From contig OY821775.1 of NCBI GenBank assembly GCA_963682175.1, positions 6,296,501 through 6,360,500 on the forward strand: a DNA stretch of 64,000 nucleotides, written 5' to 3'. The DNA comes from Triglochin maritima (taxonomy: Eukaryota > Streptophyta > Magnoliopsida > Alismatales > Juncaginaceae). The notes under the pieces were generated by a model, which ran no database searches, was not told where the DNA came from, and worked only from the letters and a program-made list of their open reading frames with translations. The translations under genes were made by a program, and so were the position numbers. How positions within the stretch are numbered: position 1 is the stretch's first letter; the number at the start of each line of letters is the position of its first letter. This document shows positions 47,031-59,315 of this stretch, in pieces.

Positions 47031-48165
47031 ACGAAACTTGGTGCAATCTACCTCAAAAGCATCCCTACTAATAAATGGCAATCTTGAATGCTATTTTATG
47101 AGCAAAAATGAAGTTGGACAGGGGACCTCTATCTCCACTCTTGTTCATTGTAGTGGCAAATTTCCTAAATAATATCTTAAAATTGGGATCCCAGAACAAG
47201 AATATTGAGGACATTAAGATCGGCGAAGAAAAATTCCTCAATATGCAATTTGCAGATGACATTATCATATTTCTCAAGACAAAGTTAGATAGCATAATAA
47301 ACATAAAAAGAATCTTTGTTATCTTTGAATGAATATTGAGATTAAAAATAAATTTTGAAAAATCCAACATCATTGGTTTACATGTGTCACAATCGAACAC
47401 ATTGTCATTCCAAAACATCTTGGGATGTGCATTGAGTACTATGCCCTTTAAATATTTAGGGATTCCTTTGCAACCAAAAACGAGGCTGCAATCTATATGG
47501 AACCCAATTTTACAAAAAAAAAATGGAACACAAGATTGGAAGTTGGACTACGAAACACTTATCAATCGAGGTAGAATCATAATGATTAACTTGGTGATCA
47601 CCCCAATAGTATCGAATTATATGACATGCTTAACAACACCAAAAGGATTTATTGAAAAAATAGATAAAATTCGATGTAACTTTCTAAGGAATAATTCCAT
47701 AGAATACTCCAACATAAAAACTTTGGTTAAGTGGTCAAAAGTATGTCAACGTAAACAGAAAGGAGGTCTTGGAATTCTTAACATTCAACTTCATAGTATT
47801 TGTCTCCGTTTAAAAAAAACTATGGGTTTTATTGAGCGGACAAGAATCTTATGTGTAATTCCATTATTAGAAACAAATACGCCAAGAATAATCAAAGGGC
47901 CAACTTATTCCCACAAAATTCACAACGAATTTCCCCTTTCTTCGAGGACTTAGTACATTGGATCTCAATGCTTTGCACTCTTAGCTTCCTTAAAGTGGGA
48001 AAATGAAATAATACCTTGTTTTGGTGGGACAAATGGTACAATAATGCTCCATTAGCAGAAAGTCAAACAAACCTTTTTCGCCAAGTTCTAGAAAAGATAG
48101 AAGATGTTGGACCCTAAACAAAAAAGGGAAATTCACGATAAAAGTCTATATAATCATTTGAATGG
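47031..48165 (+). pseudogene. L1-type LINE reverse transcriptase remnant
   Basis: Two frames in succession (47108-47332 and 47336-47953) give GPLSPLLFIVVANFL, FADDIIIFLKTKLDS (degraded YxDD-like FADD box), LKINFEKSNIIG, PFKYLGIPLQPKTR, WKLDYETLINRGRIIMINLV and KGGLGILNIQLHSICL. A further downstream part resembles FWWDKWYNN and WTLNKKGKFTIKSLYNHL. These are in the order of plant L1 LINE ORF2 (RT thumb, then C-terminal regions). An in-frame stop at 47332 and small shifts show it is dead. The 5' half and poly(A) tail are not visible. Confidence 0.85.
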
Positions 48166-49974
48166 TCGAGGTTAATTTACTGTGTTAGATATAGATATTA
48201 CCATCGTGTTAATTTACTGTGTTTCTGACGTGAAAGAATCTTCGCGCGACAATTGAGGTAAAATAGCATTTAACAACGTCAAAGTACACACACTTTTTTT
48301 TAAAGTTAAGTACAAACACTTGTCCACATGGATGTGGTATGCGTATGCGAATAACATTACAATAGTGCCAAAAGAGAAAACTGAAAACTGTACTAAAATA
48401 TATAGATGTGTGGAACTATATCAACCACCCATGTCATATTCAAAGATATTATATTAAAGATCCCTCTTAATTTATGCGAAGTAATAAAGATGCCGACGGG
48501 GACAAAGCACGTTTAATAAGTGTTTTTGGCATTACATGCAGGACGTTCTTAAGTAATCCGAATAAGAATTGTGATTTGGTTTATTTAGGTTTGCTCAATA
48601 TGATTTGAATCATTGAATGTGATTAGATCGAAAAAAACATTAGGATTTATTTTTTGTTGGTTAAGTTTGTCTTAATCTGGCTTAAAAATATTCCAACCAA
48701 TACACGTGATAATGCTGAAAATGGAAGTATAAATTTTATAAAACAAATACAAACCTTTTGGCCGGGAAGGATTTATCTCTAATGATGAGATAAGTACACC
48801 ATTTGATATGCGAAGTATAACGTACGATTTTATCAACATTTTACAACTTAAATTGGTATATGTAGGTACATGATTATTGAGCGTCAATTAATCGTGTCAC
48901 TTTTTAAGCTGGGGCGTCGTGAAAAGATAACATTCTAAAAATCACCACTGCGGCAAGGTTTTCAAACATATCTTTTGAATATATTATCTTCATGCATCCA
49001 TCAAATCTGATATGTAACCCACGTTCCTATATTTGGCGCAACATTTGGAAGTTTATCTTCCACAGGCATTTAATTCTCCAATATGGAGAGAGACGCAAGT
49101 GTTAGTACAGAATCTTACTCTACCTTCCGATTGATCAATTAGGGTTGGACTTTCAAAGTAACGAACACCAACCCAGAAAAGCTTGACTTGTATAGATTTT
49201 GCTTGAAGATTCTCGTTTGAGTTGAACTGCTAACCGTGGCTTATCATTCTAAAATGTGGACCATTTATCTAATTATCACGCTATTCAAAGTTAGCAAATT
49301 TGCATTTATGCTCCCGAAAATTGCTGATTTTACGCAATGCTTAAATTATTTATATATATATATATATCAAGACGATCGAGCTCACACAACACTAAAGATA
49401 CTCTCTCAACCAAATGTTCGAGGTTCAAATCTTGTAATTTTTTGTGAAATTACTAGTTGGTTAGCTCTTCCGTTACCATGACGATCACCTCCTTGTTGTT
49501 TTTCTACCATCTCAAAAAAAAAAGCTCCTGCATATGGCCATAAATTCATTCAATTCTTAATAATTAAAATATAAATAGTTTTATTTTGGCATGCATTAAT
49601 TAAGAAGTATCACGTAGTTCAAATTTGTGTCTTCTTTCGCTTTTTTTTCTCATTTATTTCTAAGGTGGACTAATGCATACTCACAACATTGGATCTTAAC
49701 AGCGGCTTAGGTCAAAGACTGACAACAACGAAGGTCATATTTTATCCAAAATACAATAAAGTCCAGGTTCATTTTACTTGTTATGAGCTTCCTGGGTTTC
49801 TCAACAAAAAACAAGTCATTTCCCCCCTTAAATAAGGCTTGTAATTTAACATGCAGTACAATGTAAATACCTATAATAGAGCAATCAAATAAACACAAAC
49901 AAACACAATACTGGATTTATGTAGAAACCCAATTAGAAACACAATACTATGAGAACTGTTGGAGTACACGGAAT
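48166..49974. other. Intergenic, no gene seen
   Basis: The 49860-49975 edge (TTTATGTAGAAACCCAATTAG and following) resembles 52540-52620 and is probably copia LTR debris. The rest is unrecognised. Confidence 0.4.
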
Positions 49975-51165
49975 CTTTGTATGCTTGGAAGAAAGATAAA
50001 TGAAAGACAAATAACGAGAAAGTTCATCTGGTTTCTCAACAACGAATGGGAAGATAATGTGGTTGCAATTGAAGAAGCACATGACATTTTCCAACAAAAG
50101 ATAGAGGAGCTAATTGGAAATCTCATGACTTATGAGCTTCAAATAAGTCATCGTAAGGAGAAAGAAACCTTGAAGAAGAACCCTACCTTGCCATTGCATT
50201 CAATGGTGGAATCCGAAAAATCATGGAGGAGAATAGAAGATGACATTGAGGTTCTTGCGCAAGATTTCTTCAAATACCTCAAGAAAGACAAGAGATAAAT
50301 AAAGGAAAGAAGAGGTAGAAGAAGTGAGAAAAGAAAAAAGAAAAAGGAGAACGATGAGAGTGAGAATGAGAGAAAAGAAAATGAGAAGAAAAAAGAGAGA
50401 ATGGAGAGAAGAAGAGGAGCAAGAAAAGAGAAAAGAGGATGGAAGCTCACAAGACTACATGAGACGATTTGTCATCGTCATCATCATCTTCATCACTTTC
50501 AACCTCACATTCATCAAAAAAGGAATTCGCCCTTATGTGCTACATGGTCATTCAAGATGAAGGAAGTGAGGTATCCTCTAACTCATGCTCAACTAAGTCA
50601 TACTCTAGTGATAGATCAAACTCTAGTGCTAATGATGAATCATACACATATGATGAGCTTCAAAATGCATTTCATGACTTAGTTAAACAATATGAGATCC
50701 TTTGTGAAAAAATAATATGACTTAGTTTTGATGATTTAACTAATTTAATCTTAATCACAATCAAATGTAGTGTAGCACATATTATGCATAGAATATATTG
50801 TATTGTGCTAACGTCTACATGTAGGGGTGAGCAAAATTCAGTTCGGTCCGGGTGTCCGAACCGGACCGAACTTTTTCGGTCCAGTCTTCGGTCTGGAGGA
50901 CCATGGAAATTCGGTCTTCGGTCCGGTCCGGTCCGGTTCGGTTCGGTTCGGTCCGATCAAAGACCAAAATTTTAAGGGTTAAATTCGGGTTTTGGACCGA
51001 ACCGGACCGAACCGAATTTTTCGGTCTGGTCTTCCGAAAAGTTCGGTCTTCGGTCTGGTTCGGTCCGGTCCCGGACCGAAACTCACCCCTATCTACATGT
51101 GATCAAGACTTAAGAAAGAATAAAATGAAGTTAAGACGTGTAATCAAGCTAATTGAAGACAAGTA
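49975..51165 (+). pseudogene. Ty1-copia gag (UBN2-type) remnant, interrupted by a hAT MITE
   Basis: The frame 49981-50298 has ITRKFIWFLNNEWEDNVVAI and EEAHDIFQQKIEELIGNLMT, the standard copia gag UBN2 motif (LPxxWxxKVxAIxEAxDL...LxEELIGxLxTYE). A Lys/Glu low-complexity stretch follows. A shifted frame to 50720 has acidic Ser/Asn-rich sequence, then SYTYDELQNAFHDLVKQYE, the zinc-knuckle-distal gag region. The gag coiled segment resumes after the MITE (DLRKNKMKLRRVIKLIED to 51165). No protease, integrase or RT follows. Confidence 0.75.
50822..51091. mobile_element. 270-bp hAT MITE with perfect 8-bp TSD
   Basis: The termini TAGGGGTGAGCAAAATTC and GGACCGAAACTCACCCCTA share TAGGGGTGAG as an inverted repeat, flanked by perfect TCTACATG (50814-50821 and 51092-51099). 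The interior is made of CGGTCCGGTTCGG-type repeats at the left and their complements at the right. Confidence 0.93.
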
Positions 51166-52420
51166 ATTTTACAATTATTTGAGTCTTAGGAATCTATGTA
51201 AATTTGAGCACACAAGAGGTGTAACATATTCACATATACACTAGGTTCCTTGTATAAGTCACACACCAAATTTCACATCATTTGGACTTCAATAGATCAC
51301 CCAAACCTAGGTTGGAAAATCACTCAAACTAAACCTTAATCGGTTTGTGCAGAACGGTCGACCGAAACGAGTTTTTCGTTTGACTGTTTATGATAGTCAA
51401 CATATTCTCTACATTGATTTAACCCAGTTCCATCGATTGACCTATTTTGACCTTTCAGTTGACCGTTTCAGCCTTATTTTTAAGACGACTTGTCGTATTA
51501 TACAACGATCATATTTGTATTTTTCACCTAACCCCTAAATTGTATTTGGCCACCGGTCGAACGATACCTTGACGATGATCGACCGGATGTAGACAAACTT
51601 GTCTGCCAAAAGTCCCTCTTATTTTCGGTCGGACGATATTCCTTATTGTGTTTGACCGTTAAATTTTAACCCAGCCAAACGCTATAAATGCTCGACCACT
51701 TCTAGTTTTAGTTCGACAATTAACTTTAGTTGTAGCCATATAGTTCGACCATATTTTAAGTTGGTTTGAACGTTTCCTTACTTTCATGGAAATGATTGAC
51801 CGGCATAGGACATATTTGCTGAACTTAGTTTTATGTTTTTGTGTATCTTGCATAAATCTCAATCATATCTTCCACAACGGTTATAACATTTTAAGAGCTT
51901 ATAAATAAATGTTTTCATACCTTATTTACACAACTCTCCAACTTCTATTTTCCTCGTATATTAGAGAGAATCATCTCATCTCAAGAATCACATTCCACAC
52001 ACTCAAAAGCTTAACTTCCACACTTTATATCTCAAATCTTGTCCTACTCAGAGTGTGCTCAAAGTTAGAGTTTAGATACTCTTGTTCGTTGCTGTCAAAG
52101 TGTAAAGTTTGATCTCAGCCCGTAACGGTGATCATCCATCTTGGGTTGTGAGAGGAAAAAACGAAGCTCGGCGAGGATTTTTTGTGAGCTTGCTTTGTAA
52201 AGGTGTTATCTCCCTGCCTGGAATGGGGAGATGATAGTGAAGACGTGAGCGGGGCTCGTGAGATCGAGCGGAGCTTGCAAGAGAGGATTATGACCCATGT
52301 GGGGTGTTGAACCTCTATAAAAATCGCTATGTCTTGTGGTTCGATTGACTCTTCTCTACTTTCTTTTTATTGTTGATTTTCGCTGCTTAATTAAGTAGAG
52401 ATTACAAAATTGATTAGATA
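51166..52420 (+). mobile_element. Copia-like LTR region with degenerate CGGTCGACCG motifs
   Basis: It follows the gag remnant. About 51352-51800 holds CGGTCGACCG (near 51356) and degenerate forms (GGTCGAACG, GATCGACCGG, GGTCGGACG). About 52080-52420 has a U5-like end (CCCTGCCTGGAATGGGGAGA, then TAAAAATCGC). LTR boundaries could not be fixed. Confidence 0.45.
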
Positions 52421-52429
52421 ATTATGGGT

Positions 52430-53215
52430 CACAACGATCCTACATATTCGTATGTAGAATTGATGAATAAACAAGTAGAACTCAAACTCGACAATCTATT
52501 AAACACTTAGCATGCATCTAGCAATCTCACAAGCAAACAAACACAACTTCATATTTACATGGAAACCCAATTGGGAAAAACCACGACGGCGGTGACAGAG
52601 GAACTTCACTATGAGAATGGTTGGATTACAAGGAGAATGAAACCGAAGATGACTTGCTCGAATTGGATTGAGAGTTGGACGATTCTCGATCAATAATGTT
52701 TTCCCCAAATCCAAAACCCTAGTTTATGGTGGCTAAACTTATCTATGTCTATTTCGTGGCTTAACTTTTCTCTCAAGATTTCAACAACATTAGAGTTTTA
52801 AGCAACTTAGATGTTTGTAGGAAAACTTTAGGGCATGCCTAAATGACTTACTAATCCCAAAGTACCCTTTATGAAAATTGCTTGCGTCCGAATCTTGATC
52901 GACCGTTTGAGGAATGATCAATTGTTCTCCACATTCCAGTAAACTCCTAAAAGCTAATGTCCACTTGGATTTGACCAACTGTTGGGCAGATGGAAGCTAC
53001 GGTCCGGACGTGCATCAAATGTCTGAACCTGAAGGTTCAGTAAGTCCCTGGGAAGACTAAGTCGGATGGGCATTGATGGACTTAATGAGATTTGGTCAAC
53101 TGATTCTGGGACTCCTGTAAAATTCCATTTGACTTGTTAGATGTGCTCCGATTGACCGAATGGGATCTAGTCGATCTTCCCTGATGCTTGTTTTCAAGGC
53201 AATTTGAAAAGATGA
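52430..53215 (-). mobile_element. Probable copia LTR fragment, minus strand
   Basis: The minus-strand reading CTCATAGTGAAGTTCCTCTG, then CCCAATTGGGTTTCC, then TTGTTTGCTTGTGAGATTGC resembles the U5 end of copia LTRs. Related to 49860-49975. It contains decayed relatives of the palindrome (GATCGACCGTTTG near 52900, ATTGACCGAAT near 53155). Confidence 0.45.
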
Positions 53216-53424
53216 ATGCGTGACGTTAATTATTTCACATTCCACCATTTATATGTGGTTTATATATGGACTTTTGAATTTAAGATATGTTTTCATATGG
53301 TCGTTATGCACGGACGTGGCGTCCCGGACACACCTGACGTGGTCAGTCCAGTCAGCAGTTCAGGCAGCAAAAGTCAAATGTCTTTTTCTTTCTGAAATTA
53401 ATTAAATAGCATGTTTGTGTCACA

Positions 53425-53540
53425 TACAACATTTAGTTTCTCAATGCAACATTATTTTCTTAATGTAACGTTTGATTTCCCTTGCAACCTTTACTTTCCC
53501 AACGCAACCTTTGGTTTTCCCCTGCAACATTCGGTTACAA
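53425..53540. repeat. Minisatellite of GCAACxTTxxxTTTCCC units
   Basis: About five degenerate units of 20-26 bp such as TGCAACCTTTACTTTCCCAA and CGCAACCTTTGGTTTTCCCC. Confidence 0.75.
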
Positions 53541-53555
53541 AGGTAAAATTAAGAG

Positions 53556-54075
53556 TTCATGTTTTGTCTTTTTTAACATATAAGTTTGCCTTTTTTAACA
53601 TCTGCATTTGTTCTATTTAACATAAGAGTTTGTCCTTTTTAATGTATGAGTTTGACCTTTTTAAGTGATACTTTGTCATTTTTAAGTTCAGTTTTGTCCT
53701 TTTTTAACAGTTGGGTACGTTCTTCTTATATTGATGGGTTGTCATTTTTAAGTGAGGGTTTATCCTTTTTAAGTATCAGTTTGTACTTTTAAGTATGAGT
53801 TTGTCCTATTTAGTGTAGGTTTGTCCTTATTAAGTATGGTTTTGTCATTTTTAACAGTTGAGTCGGTCATTCTTATGTTGATGGGTCGTCTTTTTTATGT
53901 TGAAGTTTTGTCATTTTTAAGTAATGATTTGTCTTTTTTAAGTTGAAGTTTTGTCCTTTATAAGTAATTATTTGTCCTTTTTAAGTAGTGATTTGTCTTT
54001 TTTAAGTATCAGTTTGTCTTTTTTTATCACATGTGTTTGTCTTTTTTATCATATTAGTTTGTCCTTTTTAACAAC
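53556..54075. repeat. Minisatellite of GTTTGTCCTTTTTAAGTA-like units
   Basis: About 520 bp of roughly 24 degenerate units of 20-26 bp built on TTTGTCxTTTTTAAGTAxxxG. No coding sequence. Confidence 0.9.
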
Positions 54076-54274
54076 CCAAGTTTAAATTAGCAAATAAGAA
54101 CACGAAATCGAACCAAATTCCGTGAAAACAAATCATAAACCTCCAAAAAAAACTAATATCAAAGACAAATCAACTTTAGACAAGAACACCACAAACCGAA
54201 ATCAAAGAAAAATAACCAAACTTTCAAGACAAACACCAACAACCCAAAAAAAACTCATCACTACTACACCTCAA

Positions 54275-54610
54275 ATTAGCTACAAAGAACCAAACTTTCC
54301 CCAACAACACCACACAAAAAACCAAAACAGCTACAAAGAAACAAAATTTCCAAAATAACATCAAAAAACCAAGATCGATCTATCACAGGAAAACCAAAAA
54401 CTTCAAATCAACCACAAAGAACCAAAGTTTTCCCCAAATACTCCACAAAAGAAATCCAAATCAGCTACAAAGAACCACACGTCCAAAAAACCAAGACCGA
54501 TCAATCGCAGAACAAAACTAAAAATTTTAAATCAGCCACAAAAACCCAAACTTTCCTCCAAAAACACTACACAAAAAACTCAAATCAGATACAAAGAACC
54601 ACATTCTTCC
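54275..54610. repeat. Minisatellite of GCTACAAAGAACCAAACTTT-like units
   Basis: Degenerate repeats of CAGCTACAAAGAACCA and CCACACAAAAAACCAAA with inserted CAAGACCGATCAATCGCAG spacers (two copies about 145 bp apart). The short open frames here come from the A/C-rich composition. Confidence 0.7.
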
Positions 54611-54611
54611 T

Positions 54612-54800
54612 CCCTGCCTCGAGACAGGCTCCAACGCCGACCACTTCCTCCTCCTCCCCGCCGACCAACTTCACTGCGACGTCCTAAACAACGTCGTCGG
54701 CGTCCCCACCTCCCTCAAGACTCACTCCCGCGTTGTCTCCTTCGACATCCATCTTACCGATCTCGCATTCGACCTCGTCAAAGGCTGCGACAGGTCTTTG
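54612..54800 (+). other. Unrecognised coding-like GC-rich fragment
   Basis: A stop-free frame with strong third-position C bias reads LETGSNADHFLLLPADQLHC and further SRVVSFDIHLTDLAFDLVKG. It starts directly at the end of the minisatellite and ends in a sequence without a donor I can defend. The composition differs sharply from both flanks. Probably a fragment of a host gene moved here; I cannot name the family. Confidence 0.4.
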
Positions 54801-54896
54801 CACCGGGAGAAAATAATGGAGAATGAAAGGTTTTGATGAGATATGCATGGGGAAACCAAAGGTCGCATAGTTTAGTGTGCGTGTGATGTGACACAA

Positions 54897-55196
54897 AATA
54901 AATAAATAATATGTGATTTAATTAATCTTTGATAATAACAAATGTGTGATTTTTGTTGACTGAATTGACCACGTCAGACGACATCTAGGACGCACCGCGT
55001 CAACAAATTATTTTATTTTTAATATTGCATAAGTGATTCTTAATATATATGTGAAAATATCATGCTTTCACTGGCCCATATAATGAACACGTGAAAAAAC
55101 ATCAATCATGCATGTCCATGTTTTCTGAAACTACGTACGTACATATATACATACATACATATATACATACATACATATATTCACCTCTTCAACACT
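54897..55196. other. Intergenic with TACATACATA-type microsatellite
   Basis: TACATATATACATACATACA repeats at 55136-55182; no gene. Confidence 0.6.
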
Positions 55197-56036
55197 TATT
55201 CCTTCACCAGTGAGATCATCGTTTAAGTTGCAATTAATATCATCCGTAACCATGGTTCGGACGACCTGGTCATGAACTTTTTCTCACTTCTCTCTCCAGC
55301 CTACTTTCTTCTTTTGCCTACACTATTCACATCTTAAACACAACCCACCACAACATATCTCTCTCATCAACATCATTTCGGGGTCCATCTTGAAAAAATT
55401 TAAAAAACAACAAAAAATTCTTTAAAAAACAAAACAATTATAAAACGTATTTTCAACAAAAAAAAGAAATATCCAAACAAAAATTAAAAAATCAAAACAA
55501 AAAAACGAAAAAACAATAAATAAATCGGACGACCGGGTCGTGGGGGCGCACGACCCCCCATTACAGATGCTCTAAGAGCATCCCTTACTGTGGGTCGTGC
55601 CCCCACGACCCCCCACGACCTGGGCAACCCAGGTCGTCTCCCCCTTAAGGGGGGAGATGCCTGGGTCGACGACTCGGTCGTCTGGGTCGTTGATTTTTTA
55701 ATAATTTTTTCTTTTTTTCGTTTTGTTTTGTTTTGATTTTTTTTTAATTTTTGTTTGAATCTTTTTTTGAAAATACGTTTTATAATTGTTGTGATCTTTT
55801 AGAATTTTTTAAATTTTCTTAAAATTTTTTGCAAGATGGATCCCGAAATGATGTGGATGAGAGGGATAGGTTGTTGTGGGTTGTGGTTAAGATGTGAATA
55901 GTGTAGGAAAGAGAAGGAAATGAGTTGAGGAAAAAGAAATGTGATGTGGAAGAGAGAGATAACTGATTTGGAAGAGAAAGAGCTCGTGACCAGGTCGTTC
56001 AGGTCATGGTGAGTGATGAACTCACGGTGAACAATG
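55197..56036. mobile_element. 840-bp long inverted repeat (foldback-like element)
   Basis: Left arm words GACGACCTGGTCA, CTACACTATTCACATCTTAA, ATCATTTCGGGGTCCATCTT and ATTATAAAACGTATTTTCAA reappear as reverse complements in the right arm at about 55990, 55890, 55840 and 55785. The arms meet near 55575 in the dyad GATGCTCTAAGAGCATC, flanked by GTCGTGGGGGCGCACGACCC-type GC-rich sequence. No ORF with a domain. One arm has lost or gained about 30 bp near the outer end. Confidence 0.85.
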
Positions 56037-58700
56037 ATTTTGTCTATACATGAGACGTAAAATTATTGGAAAATAGATCAGCAAGGACTGTAGTCATTGG
56101 TCAATGGAACTGTAATTATCCTTTTCGTATGTGTGCCATGTTGCTCTTATCCATCTTAGTCAATGATCAATTCCTATTATATTAATCTATTATGTATGTT
56201 GGGCTTCGTATTCTAGTCTTGGTCCTTGTCTTGTGTTCATGTCCAACATAGATGTTCTAGATGGATCTGAGAAACTTTGATGTTAAATATTGACCGCACA
56301 TGTCGACGGGATTTTCAAAGAAATCTTGAACACAATATTTAATATTTTTAATACTTGGTCTAGTTAGTTTTTTGTCTGCCTTAGGTCTGATAATATATTT
56401 ATCAATCTTAATTAATCTCCATTCACAACTAAACTGAACCGAACACGTCCGAATTTGAAAAGGCATGCATGCATGCATCATATATGCATTGGGTTTCATT
56501 GAATAATTTGAATGAGATCTAACACTTTCTGAGATCGTAAATTTGTGACTTATTATCTGTTTTAATAAGTCACAAATTTATCATATGCTTTGTCTGCTTC
56601 AAAAAATATATCTGTTTTGACTAATCAAAATCACCAAGATAAAAAGAAGATAGAAGTCATACTACATTTATTTCGGATTCTGTAGTTAAATCCACCTAAC
56701 TAACTTTGGATCTTGAGACAAACTCAAAGCTTCAAAACATACTCGACGCATGAAACAAACGCAAAGAGTTTAATTTTGTGATATATAGTCAACTAATTTT
56801 GACTTATATATCCAACCACATTAATCTTCAACACTTAATATATAGTTAATACCCCTCTGCAGATGGCCAATAATACTTCCTCTCGACTGTTGCAAAACCC
56901 CACATGTCCCCTAATCCTTGTAGAAATTAAGAACCCGTAATTGTCAAAAAGTTAAAACCACGTAGTTCAGGAGATGCTAGAAATTAAGAAGTGGTTTTTC
57001 TAGTCTACGATATTACGTCAACTTTTGATATGTTATCTTAGAAGGAAGTAGCTTGGAAGCCACATTTTGGAGTGGAAGCATCCAATAATATTATATTCGA
57101 TCTCACTTTTATCTTTGTTTTGTGCGTGCGTGGTTTGGACTCTTACGTTTCCTTCTATTGTCTTTTCTTCTTTTTCCCTTCTTCCTTCTATCTTCCTTTG
57201 CTCGTGCGGGCCTCATCTTTCCTTTTATTTTCGAACTTTCAATAGTACCCTGAACGTACTATCCAAGTACAGGTATAGCTCAGGTGCAAATTGAATTTGA
57301 GAACTTGCGAAAAATTTAATCTCCTGCAGGATGATCAAGTTGGTTGCAACGTAAGGCAGTTTGGATAATGATTATTGCCATTAGATAAACAAAATTACAT
57401 AAACACTAGGTTTTCTGACAAAAATCTACTCTGCCAACATGTTAGCGTGAAACTTTGGTTGGAAAACACTCCGGCAGTGAATGGTCGACTAAACTTTATG
57501 TGACGTAAGTTTTGTGTTAGTAAGACGGAACCATTTTTTTTTAACAATTACAGTGTGTAAAAAATTGCAAATTAAACACTTTTAAGTACTAGTTACAAAA
57601 AACTCATCTTCTTTAGTTATTGCTATTCTTTTCCTTTGCTGTGGATGTTTAATTACATGAGAGAAGGTTAGTAATACGAATATGTATCACAAACTTCCTA
57701 ATTTTTATCAATTTGTTATGATTGTGATGGCATCGTTATTATGCGAAGGCCTTATCACGACATCATCATTATGATCTTTTTTATTATGTGACGTTACTTT
57801 CTTATATATATATACACTACATATACATCTTTGAATTTCTAGAAGGAATGCACACCCACGCAGTGCATATTAAAGAAAGTGAATGTATATATGCTAGCAA
57901 CTTCTTAAATTACTATTTAGCAAAGAAAGGGCTAAACCAATGTTGCTTCAGGTTATGAAACTCCAAGAAGCGTCAAAAGATACGCACGATGTCTTTGACA
58001 AACTCTGTTCACAACGATCACGGTGTGAACACTCCATTACCTAAATCCACTTGTCATTGCACTTTGTCCGGGAGAAATATTTGAAAGTATTTTGGAACAA
58101 CGTGCTCTTGTACTCCGAATAACAAAATCTTCAGAATTATTATAGAAACTTCGTGATAAACCTTCAGTAGAAGTCCATATTGAATATCTAATTCTGCAAA
58201 TGAACACATCAAATATTTAAATATAAGTTTGTATTACTCAAACTAAGCCAAAAAGAGGTTGTAGGAATCCAATAAGTATCTCTCAAGTGTTTAAATTACT
58301 TTAGTTATTTCCTTCGGACAGGGCACATGCAGACCCAAGTGTGAGTACGCGTAGGTAAATACACAAGCCAGAAAATTAATATTGAGGTGGGATATTAAGC
58401 AAAATCAATGTGTGTCCACACAGCCAACCAAACACACTGTGATTTGTGAGTTTGTGATCAACTCGCAGATTAAGTAGAGAGTTAAAAACTTATAAACTTC
58501 ATCAAACCACTAGTGATTTCCGATGTGAGATTTATTCTGGAGTGTGTTATACAAAGTCAAAAACCACACATTACACATATTTACATATTTTCTCCTAAAT
58601 ATTTTTTTATACAAAAACTCAATTGGTCTCCAAATTCCACATCCACCCAAAATCCCTAAAGTTCACCTCCAATGTCTGACATCATCGATCTCCTTGATCC
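56037..58700. other. Long intergenic stretch, no gene seen
   Basis: AT-rich throughout. A hydrophobic 75-codon frame at 57067-57294 is not supported by any motif. Confidence 0.4.
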
Positions 58701-58709
58701 GGTTCTGCA

Positions 58710-59315
58710 CGAAATGATATTATGATTCCTATAATGTCTAAATTGTATCGGCCTCGAGGGCGTTCTCATCGAATAGTAGAGAAATTTTCTAATATGCATC
58801 ATTATCATGTCGAAATATTCCACGCAGTAATTTATATGTAACTTCGGGTGTTGAAGAACTGTTTCACATAGGGGAGCACAGAGTTTTTGATGTGTGTATC
58901 ATGTTTAAGTCTTAAAAATACTTTCTCTCTGTTTGACAAGACCAGATTGTTTCAAATGGTCAAATTTTATCCCAAAGAATATTCTGATCTTGAGAGTTAA
59001 TTGGAGATGTATGTTTGTAATGTCATATCCAATCTAGAATTTTGAGATTTGAAAAGTTTAACAGAACTCGTAGAGAAGATGATTCAAAAGAAGAAAATAT
59101 TGTTGATTGTCTTGGCATTGATGTTGTCAGTTGCAACTGTAACAGTCGAGAGACTGTTTTCGACCATTTATGTCGTGAAAAACATATTGTAGACCCAAAT
59201 GAGAGATGAATGAGTCAACGATGCTCTCGTTACGTACATCGAACGAGAGATTTTCGATATGATCAATGATGAAGTTATAATGAAAAAAATTCAAAACAGA
59301 AAACCTCGTAGGATT
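58710..59315 (+). pseudogene. hAT transposase C-terminal remnant (dimerisation domain)
   Basis: Decayed translation gives MSKLYRPRGRSHRIVEKFSN followed by MHHYHVEIFHAVIYM, matching the plant zinc-finger hAT (TTF-type) block GRSRRK...NLHHYRVELFYxVIDMQLQEL. Further on LLILVLALMLSVATVTVERL then FSTIYVVKN, then DALVTYIEREIF then DMINDEVIMKKIQN, match the hAT dimerisation domain. Stops and shifts separate the blocks. The upstream zinc finger and catalytic core were not seen. Confidence 0.8.

Noticed and set aside
49371..49450. tRNA-like GGTTCAAATC box
   Set aside because: No A box or acceptor-stem pairing could be found at the right distance.
50324..50450. Lys/Glu-rich ORF as an independent protein
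   Set aside because: It is a low-complexity purine stretch inside the copia gag remnant.
57067..57294. Hydrophobic 75-codon ORF resembling a signal peptide
   Set aside because: No conserved motif and T-rich composition alone explains the hydrophobic residues.
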